Shown piece by piece: positions 58,416 through 64,000 of a DNA stretch of 64,000 bases. This stretch comes from Glycine soja (lineage: Eukaryota > Streptophyta > Magnoliopsida > Fabales > Fabaceae). A model generated the notes under the pieces. It was not told the origin of the DNA and did no database searches. It saw only the letters and a program-made list of their open reading frames with translations. The DNA lies in the NCBI RefSeq assembly GCF_004193775.1, contig NC_041008.1:11055731-11119730 (forward strand), given 5' to 3'. Position 1 is the stretch's first letter. Every line of letters begins with the position of its first letter. Position numbers and translations under genes: made by a program.

Positions 58416-58518
58416 GGGCCTGTAAAAAAAAGACTTGAGTTAGTTAACATTATCAAAAAAACTGAATCAGTTATGTAAATGAATGTACCGAAATGAAATA
58501 CATAATTAGAAAATTACA

Positions 58519-58995
58519 TTAGACGATGTTAATTAATTCTCCTTCATCATGATTATTACGATTAGCATGAACAACGTCAGCTTCTTCTTCTCCGACGACG
58601 TTAGGAGTCATTTGTATGGACAAAGGACTAACATAAGTATCAATGTATGAATCATCATCTTCTACATTAACACCAATTGTTTTCCTATGTAGAACCACGG
58701 ACCACCTTTCATCACAAGGGTCTTGAACATAAAATAATTGTTTAGCTTATTCTGCCATGATGAAAGGGTCATTGTGGTAAGCTAGTTTCTTTAGGTCTAC
58801 CAACGTAAATCCTACATCATCGGTCTACACACTGGTGTTTCTGTCAACCCATTTACATTTGAAAACACAAACAGTAAATTTGACATAGTTAAGCTCCCAA
58901 ATTTCATCAATGAACCCAAAGTAAGGGATGGAAGCTACACAGAGATTATCATCATGTACATCAATGAAGTGTTGAGATTCAGCCCGTAGGATGAC
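58519..58995 (-). pseudogene. TNP2 transposase C-terminal part (DUF4216 region)
   Basis: Reads VILRAESQHFIDVHDD, then YFGFIDEIWELNY, KFTVCVFKCKWVD, DVGFTLVDLKKLAYHNDPF and LFYVQDPCDERWSVVLHRK, ending EGELINIV at a TAA (58521-58519). This is the DUF4216-type domain at the end of CACTA TNP2 proteins. Stops occur at two points. It is the continuation of the frame at 60396-60589, separated by the solo LTR. Confidence 0.78.
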
Positions 58996-60390
58996 TGTTA
59001 GTCGTCATTTACGACTAACTTTTGTATAGAAAAGTTTTATAAAATGTTTATCTTTCCTCAATTTATGGTTCTTTTTGTAGGTTTATACATATTTTTAGGT
59101 TTAGTTTAATTTTGCTTAGTAGAAATGCCTAACATTGTGAATTTAATGTGTTTCAACTTCAATTTCAGGTAAAAATGATGAAATTTGTAAAGGCTAGTAG
59201 CTGGTGTCTCGCTAAACGAGGCTTGTTCCCTTAGCGAGAATCATGCGCTAAGCGAGGCACTCAGCCCGCTTAGTGAGTTGGGAGAATCTGGAGGAAATTC
59301 TGATAAGCATCTGTGCGCTCAACGCATCATCAGCTTACTCAGCGAGGCATTTGTCTTTTCCCGCGCTAAGCGTGCCCAGCTCGCTCAGCGGATTTTCACT
59401 AACTTGCGCTAAGTGCGAAAATGGCGCTAAGCGAGCCTTCGAGGACAGAAAGCCCTTTTTAATGCTGAAGTTGGAAAAATCAAGCATTATTCATCTGGGG
59501 AGGCTAATTCAGAGTGTAGAGAGCAGAACAGAGGCAAAAAACAGAACAAGGAAGCCAAAAACCTCAGCTTTCAAGAGGATCTTAGGTTTAGGAGTAATTT
59601 CCAGGTTCCTAGAGTTGGAGGAGACATCCCCACCACTGTGTAATCTGTTATTTTCTTCTTAAACCCTCATCTTGTAGCTAAAAGGTGTTACCTTGCGATG
59701 GAAGGCTTAGTATCTCTATTGGGAAATTCTGCTAAAACTTGATGTAAATTCTTAACTATCTATTTAAAGTTGTTTTATGTGTTCATTGCTTCTATCTGCA
59801 CTTAATTATTGCATGTTATTGGTCTGATCACCCATTGGTGTGTAAAGTTAGGATTTTTAGCATTGGAAAATGTATTAATCCTTATAACTGGATAGAGTAG
59901 GGCTAGATAACTACATTGCTAGACATAGAGTGCAGGGTTCTAGTTTATGATATGTTGTGATTGTAATGTTGTTCGGTTAGGCTAAGTTCGGCGAGACATC
60001 CGAGAACAAGGTTTAATTAGAATTAGTCCATTCATGCGAGGAATCGGTGTTTGGTATTTTAGTCCTCAACATAGAACACGGAAATAACATTAATTAGAGA
60101 AAAATCTTTTAATTACATCAAGCATTCAGTAGAAGGATTCAACGTTTTAATCATCTGTTTTCTCTGCCATTTTGATAAGCGTATTTGTAGTTATTTTAGA
60201 TTTACAACATATACATCTTTGATTTAATTCTATTTACATGGCTTTATATCAATGTCTGCTTGCTGAATGAAACTTCACCGAATGAAACAAGTTCCTTGAT
60301 TTCGATATTCGGTTTCTTACCATTTTATTATTACTTTAACGACTAGGTACACTTTCCACTAAAGTTCGGAATTGTCCTAGAATTCGAACA
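58996..60390 (+). mobile_element. Athila-type solo LTR inside the TNP2 gene
   Basis: A 1395-base insert starting TGTTAGTCGTC and ending TTCGAACA, flanked by ATGAC (58991-58995) and GTGAC (60391-60395), four of five alike. Coding sequence of the CACTA transposase continues on both sides, which fixes the borders. Its sequence parallels the LTRs of A and B (AGCATTGGAAAATG, GGTACACTT..CCA) and carries dense CGCTAAGCGAGG / GCGCTAAGCG motifs at 59205-59440. No internal region. Confidence 0.82.
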
Positions 60391-60395
60391 GTGAC

Positions 60396-63100
60396 CCCAT
60401 TGTTTTGCATTGTACTTTTCTCGTCTTGTGCTTTTTATAAAAGGAATACTTGTTTATGTCGTATCCTTGCCCAGTTATAACATTTCTTTTAGGCCCATCT
60501 GCTAGCTTGCTTAATGTTTTAGAAGCATTTTCATCAGCAAAGATTGTATCTTTAAACCAATCAAAGAAAGTCTTGTTATGCTTTTTCAAGACCCAGTTCT
60601 TTGATCTTTTTGGATTACTTTGTTTGACTAAACCTTCATGCTAAAGTATGTATGGAAAAAATTTATTACTGTTATTCAAGACATACAAGTGAGCTTGTAA
60701 CAAATCTTCTACACTTGGAGTGATAACATGCAGTCCTCTTGAACCCTTACCACCCACTCTGTCGCCATGCCGAGACTCGAGAAGCCCAACAGGTTTAGTC
60801 TTTTCAATGTACTCTGAACAAAATTCAATGGCTTCTTCTGCAATGTACCTTTAAACAATAGATGCTTCAGGATGATGTAGATTCTTCATATACCCTTTTA
60901 AGATCTTCATGTGTCGCTCAACCAAGTACATCCACTGTAAATAAACAGGACCACAACATTTGATTTCTCTGACCAAATGAACAATTAAGTGAACCATGAT
61001 GTCAAAGAAAGTAGGAGGAAAATACATCTCCAACTGGCACAATATAATTGCAGCCTCATTTTCCAGGTCATCAAACTTGATAGGATCAAGGACTTTGCTA
61101 CATATGGCATTGAAGAAAAAGCACAGGCGAGTTATGGCTAACCTGACTTTGTTAGGCAAAATGTCTCATATGGCCACGACTAACAATTATTGCATCAACA
61201 CATGACAATCATGAGACTTTAACCCTACCAGCTTAAGTTCCTTTAACTGCACAAGACTCTTAATATTTCAAGAGCATCCTTGTGGGACCTTGACCCCTGC
61301 AGACATTGACAAAAACTGATCTTCTCCTTTTTCGACAAAGTATGACAAGCTGGAGGCAAGTATATTTTTTTCCCATCAGACCTTGGATGCAACTATGATC
61401 GTATGCCCAACTTAGCTTGATCTTGATGGGTATTCAAACCATCTTTCGTCTTGCCTTGAATGTTAAGGAGCATCCCAATGACACTATCACATATATTTTT
61501 CTCTACATGCTTAACAGCAATACAATGCTTAATGTAAAGGTCATGCCAGTACGAAAGATCAAAGAAAATCGACCTCTTCTTCCATATGCAAGTCTTTCTT
61601 TTTTCCTTCTTTTAGGTCTTTCCAAATATAGTATTCAGGTGTTCAACCCGCTGTAAGACCTGCTCACCAATCAATGGTATCAACGCAGTTTCGTGCTCTT
61701 GACTTCCATTAAATGCTTTCTTCAATCGCCTGTAAGGGTGATGAGGTTTTAGAAAACACTGATGCCTAGTGTAGACTGTTTTTCTACCATGTTTCAGTTG
61801 TATGTAGCATGTGTCTTCTTCACAGATGGGGCATGCATGATGACCCTTAACACTGTAACCGCTCAAATTCTCATATGCTGGAAACTCATTAATGGTACAA
61901 AAAAGCATTGCATGCATTAGAAAAGTCTCATTCCAAAACCCATCAAACACTAAAGACCCCTAGTCCCACAGCTTTCTCAGGTCTTCAATCAACGGAATTA
62001 GATAAACATCAATGTCATTTCCTGGTTGTCTTGGGCCTGATATCATCATTGATAACATCATGTATTTTCGATTCATGCACAACCAAGGAGGCAAATTGTA
62101 AATTACTAGTAGAATTGGCCATGAACTGTGTTGAATGCTTAAATTGCCATATGGATTCATTCCATCACTGGCTAGTGCAAGACTAAGATTTCTTGGCTCT
62201 TTGCCAAAATCCGGAAACAAACAATCTATCTTCTTCCACTGGGAGCAATCAGCCGAATGACAGGCCATTCCATCGCAGTTTCTGCCATTTGCATGCCATG
62301 TAAGGTCTTTAGCATCGTCTCCATTAGCAAAAAGATGCTTAAAACTTGGAACGATCGGTAGATACCACAACACCTTCGTTGGGGGCCCTTCTTTGAGTTT
62401 TCATCACTACTATACTCCTTATCATCCTTGACTTTGTACCGTGATACCCTACACCTAGGGCATTAGAACATTTCTTCAAATTCATGTCTGTACAGTATGC
62501 AATCATTGGGGCAAGCATGAATCTTCTGATACTTCATACCATCGGACACAGTATCTTCTTGGCCTGATAGTAACTTTTAGGCAATGTGTTTTCCTCTGGA
62601 AGCATATCGTGCACTACTTGAAGCAGTGAACTAAAGCTTTTGTCACTCCACCCATATCTGGCCTTCACATTGACCATACTTAGCACCGCCAACAACAACG
62701 TCAACGAATTGTTGCACCTCGGATAAAAAGGCTTCTTTGAATCACTTTGTAATGTATCATACATAGGGGCATGTGCTTGCTAAAAAGACTCTTGACCAAG
62801 GTCACGAATCATATCTTCCAAGCGATCTCCCATTTTTACATCAAATGGTTCAGATTGGGGCCCACTCTGTATGTCTGTCATTTCACCATGCCATATCCAT
62901 GTCGTATAATTCCTCTTAATTCCATCACACAACAGATGGTCCCGTATGTCGTCGACTTTTTTCAAACAATTTATGCACGGACAAAAAAACTTCCCGTTTT
63001 CATCCAATCGACTTCTTTCTGAAGCAAATTGTAGGAACTGTTCCACGCCTTCCTCATACGCAGGGCTCAAGCAGCTTTCATTCATCCAACTTCGATCCAT
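60396..63100 (-). pseudogene. CACTA TNP2-type transposase (N-terminal to DUF4218 region)
   Basis: Starts MDRSWMNESCLSPAYEEGVE at 63100 with the N-terminal zinc-type domain (FFCPCINCLKK, DHLLCDGI), to a TAG at 62782-62780, and continues in frame as QAHAPMYDTL. Next come YGWSDKSFSSLLQVVHDMLP, then after a shift WYLPIVPSFKHLF and DGMNPYGN, GNDIDVYLIPLIEDLRKLWD, FDGFWNETFLMHAMLFC, SGYSVKGHHACPIC (TNP2 core; 62373-61612). A more decayed part follows. DUF4218-like sequence lies at 61159-60851 (MYFPPTFFDIMVHLIVHLV), and the approach to DUF4216 at 60589-60396. Multiple stops and shifts. It is the 5'-most gene of the element. Confidence 0.83.
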
Positions 63101-63191
63101 CTAAAAAATAACTCCTTCATACTCCGAAACTCATTCAATGCATGATATCTCACTTTTTCATTTAAGGTGTGGCCCTATCCCATTCAGGAAA

Positions 63192-63426
63192 TCACATTTT
63201 TATGGTACATTCATGCGTCAAGGTTAATCTTATTTTGTTAAATTTGATGAAATTTTAGCAGCATTTCGCATTGGTCTCCAAGCACACGACATGAAATCGG
63301 TGACATTAATTCGCCGATAATCAAGTATGCACTTAGAAAACAACTAGAAATGCATTCTACCATAATTTCATCAAATTAAACAAAATAATGTTAACCTTAA
63401 CACATGAATGTACCATAAAAATGTGA
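63192..63426. repeat. Inverted repeat, 63-bp arms
   Basis: The left arm 63192-63254 (TCACATTTTTATGGTACATT at its start) is complementary to the right arm 63364-63426 with only a few mismatches. The loop is about 109 bases. Confidence 0.9.
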
Positions 63427-63599
63427 GTCACCCCAAACTGTCCAAATGGATAATTCAAGATTCAATACAATGATTAATGTAAACTTTCCGCAAGAATCAT
63501 TGTATTCAGTCTCGAACGGGAATCTAAGGTTCACTCATTATGAACAAAACTTGAATCTAATACAAAGCACATTAATCACATACAAATTAAATATAGTCA

Positions 63600-63878
63600 G
63601 ATATAACACAACACAACAGATCGGGAAGAACCCTAACCAAACAAGAAAGCAATGGCTGCGGAGTTTGGGCAACAAACGGTGGACCTATCCACCCTCGTCA
63701 CACGTGCCGCTAATGATAAGTCCTCCAATTTGTTAGCTCCGCTAACATATCAGCGGACTTATCATTAGCAGCACATGTGACGAGGGTGGATAGCTCCACC
63801 GTCTGTTGCCCTAACTTGGCAACCATTGATTTCTTGTTTGGTTAGGGTTCTTACCGATCTATTGTGTTGTCTTATATC
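63600..63878. repeat. Long hairpin, 124-bp arms and 31-bp loop
   Basis: The left arm 63600-63723 and right arm 63755-63878 are inverted copies about 90 percent alike by eye. Shared parts include AAGAACCCTAACCAAACAAG, CTATCCACCCTCGTCACA and CTAATGATAAGTCC. The loop contains GTTAGCTCCGCTAAC, itself a small inverted repeat. Transcription would give a long, nearly fully paired stem. Confidence 0.93.
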
Positions 63879-64000
63879 TCAAAAGAGAAACTAGCTAACT
63901 AATTGAAACCAACGGTTGATAATATATATATACATACAAGTCCGTACATACGTACCTAGAATTGCTATAATCAAAGACCTTCCAGAGCAATGCGAATTAC

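Larger units (their letters stand above)
54982..64000 (-). mobile_element. CACTA (En/Spm) element, interrupting a LINE
   Basis: The minus strand holds, from right to left, TNP2-type transposase, a Transposase_24-like gene and a C48 protease, the layout of large plant CACTA elements. The left border is at about 54982, where LINE coding sequence stops and CTCTACTGTCTACATCGG begins, one change from a CACTA start. Subterminal palindromes follow. The right terminus was not found, so it may lie beyond the edge. Confidence 0.85.
63101..64000. other. 5' region of the CACTA element, hairpin-rich
   Basis: No coding sequence. Holds the two inverted repeats listed next. A terminal CACTA motif was not found before the window ends. 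Confidence 0.5.

Noticed and set aside
58210..58425. Plus-strand frame with a poly-Gly tail
   Set aside because: It is the antisense of the Pro-rich N-terminus of the Transposase_24-like gene.
62780..62790. TAG-CAA in the TNP2 frame as a second programmed readthrough site
   Set aside because: The following bases (CAAGCA) do not fit CAR-YYA, and the gene has other stops and shifts, so a disabling mutation is simpler.

Overview
The window is nuclear DNA of a plant, most likely soybean or a close relative (Glycine). Evidence: a Sirevirus-type copia element with a gag-pol frame and an envelope-like frame behind a leaky stop; Athila-type gypsy elements; an L1-type LINE; and a CACTA element carrying both TNP2 transposase and a C48 (Ulp1-like) protease. 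The DNA is AT-rich with many microsatellites. I found no convincing host gene. The window reads as a gene-poor, heterochromatin-like stack of nested transposable elements.

Layout. 1-7020 (minus): Sirevirus element with its 5' LTR, primer binding site, gag-pol and the N-terminal part of the envelope-like frame, which runs off the left edge. 7021-7838 (minus): LTR of a second family (family C) marked by palindromic TAATCGATTA boxes; the Sirevirus appears to sit inside it. 7843-14693 (plus): an Athila-type element (A) with both LTRs, broken gag and protease, no polymerase region and a short envelope-like tail. 14694-26330 (plus): the 3' part of a related, larger Athila-type element (B) with broken protease, RT, RNase H and part of integrase. 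B also has a 1.2-kb tandem duplication carrying an array of small inverted repeats built from GGCTTAGCG/CGCTAAGCC, an envelope-like remnant, a solo LTR with a perfect target duplication, and its 3' LTR.

26331-46616 is AT-rich sequence with small or degraded elements: a 1.05-kb palindrome (28771-29823), a CACTA-like terminus near 31642 with an exon-like island, a foldback near 35.3-35.8 kb, a 593-bp hAT-like element with an 8-bp target duplication (37054-37646) and a LINE RNase H remnant (42.4-42.7 kb). 46617-47630 (plus) is a second family-C LTR with six TAATCGATTA boxes in exact 21/71-bp alternation. 47.6-51 kb is unassigned repetitive sequence. 51128-54981 (plus) is a decayed LINE (RRM-containing ORF1, endonuclease, RT remnants) cut by a CACTA element.

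The CACTA element fills 54982 to the right edge (minus). From its 5' side it has two hairpin-forming inverted repeats, a TNP2-type transposase with DUF4218 and DUF4216 regions (split by an Athila-type solo LTR), a second gene with a Transposase_24-like region and a C48 protease domain, and subterminal AACATCGGTTTTT palindromes. All enzymes belong to transposons, nearly all are broken by stops, shifts or deletions, and the only long open frame is the Sirevirus one, which has lost integrase and RT core sequence without losing frame. Family and domain names come from reading translations and motifs; no database search was run.
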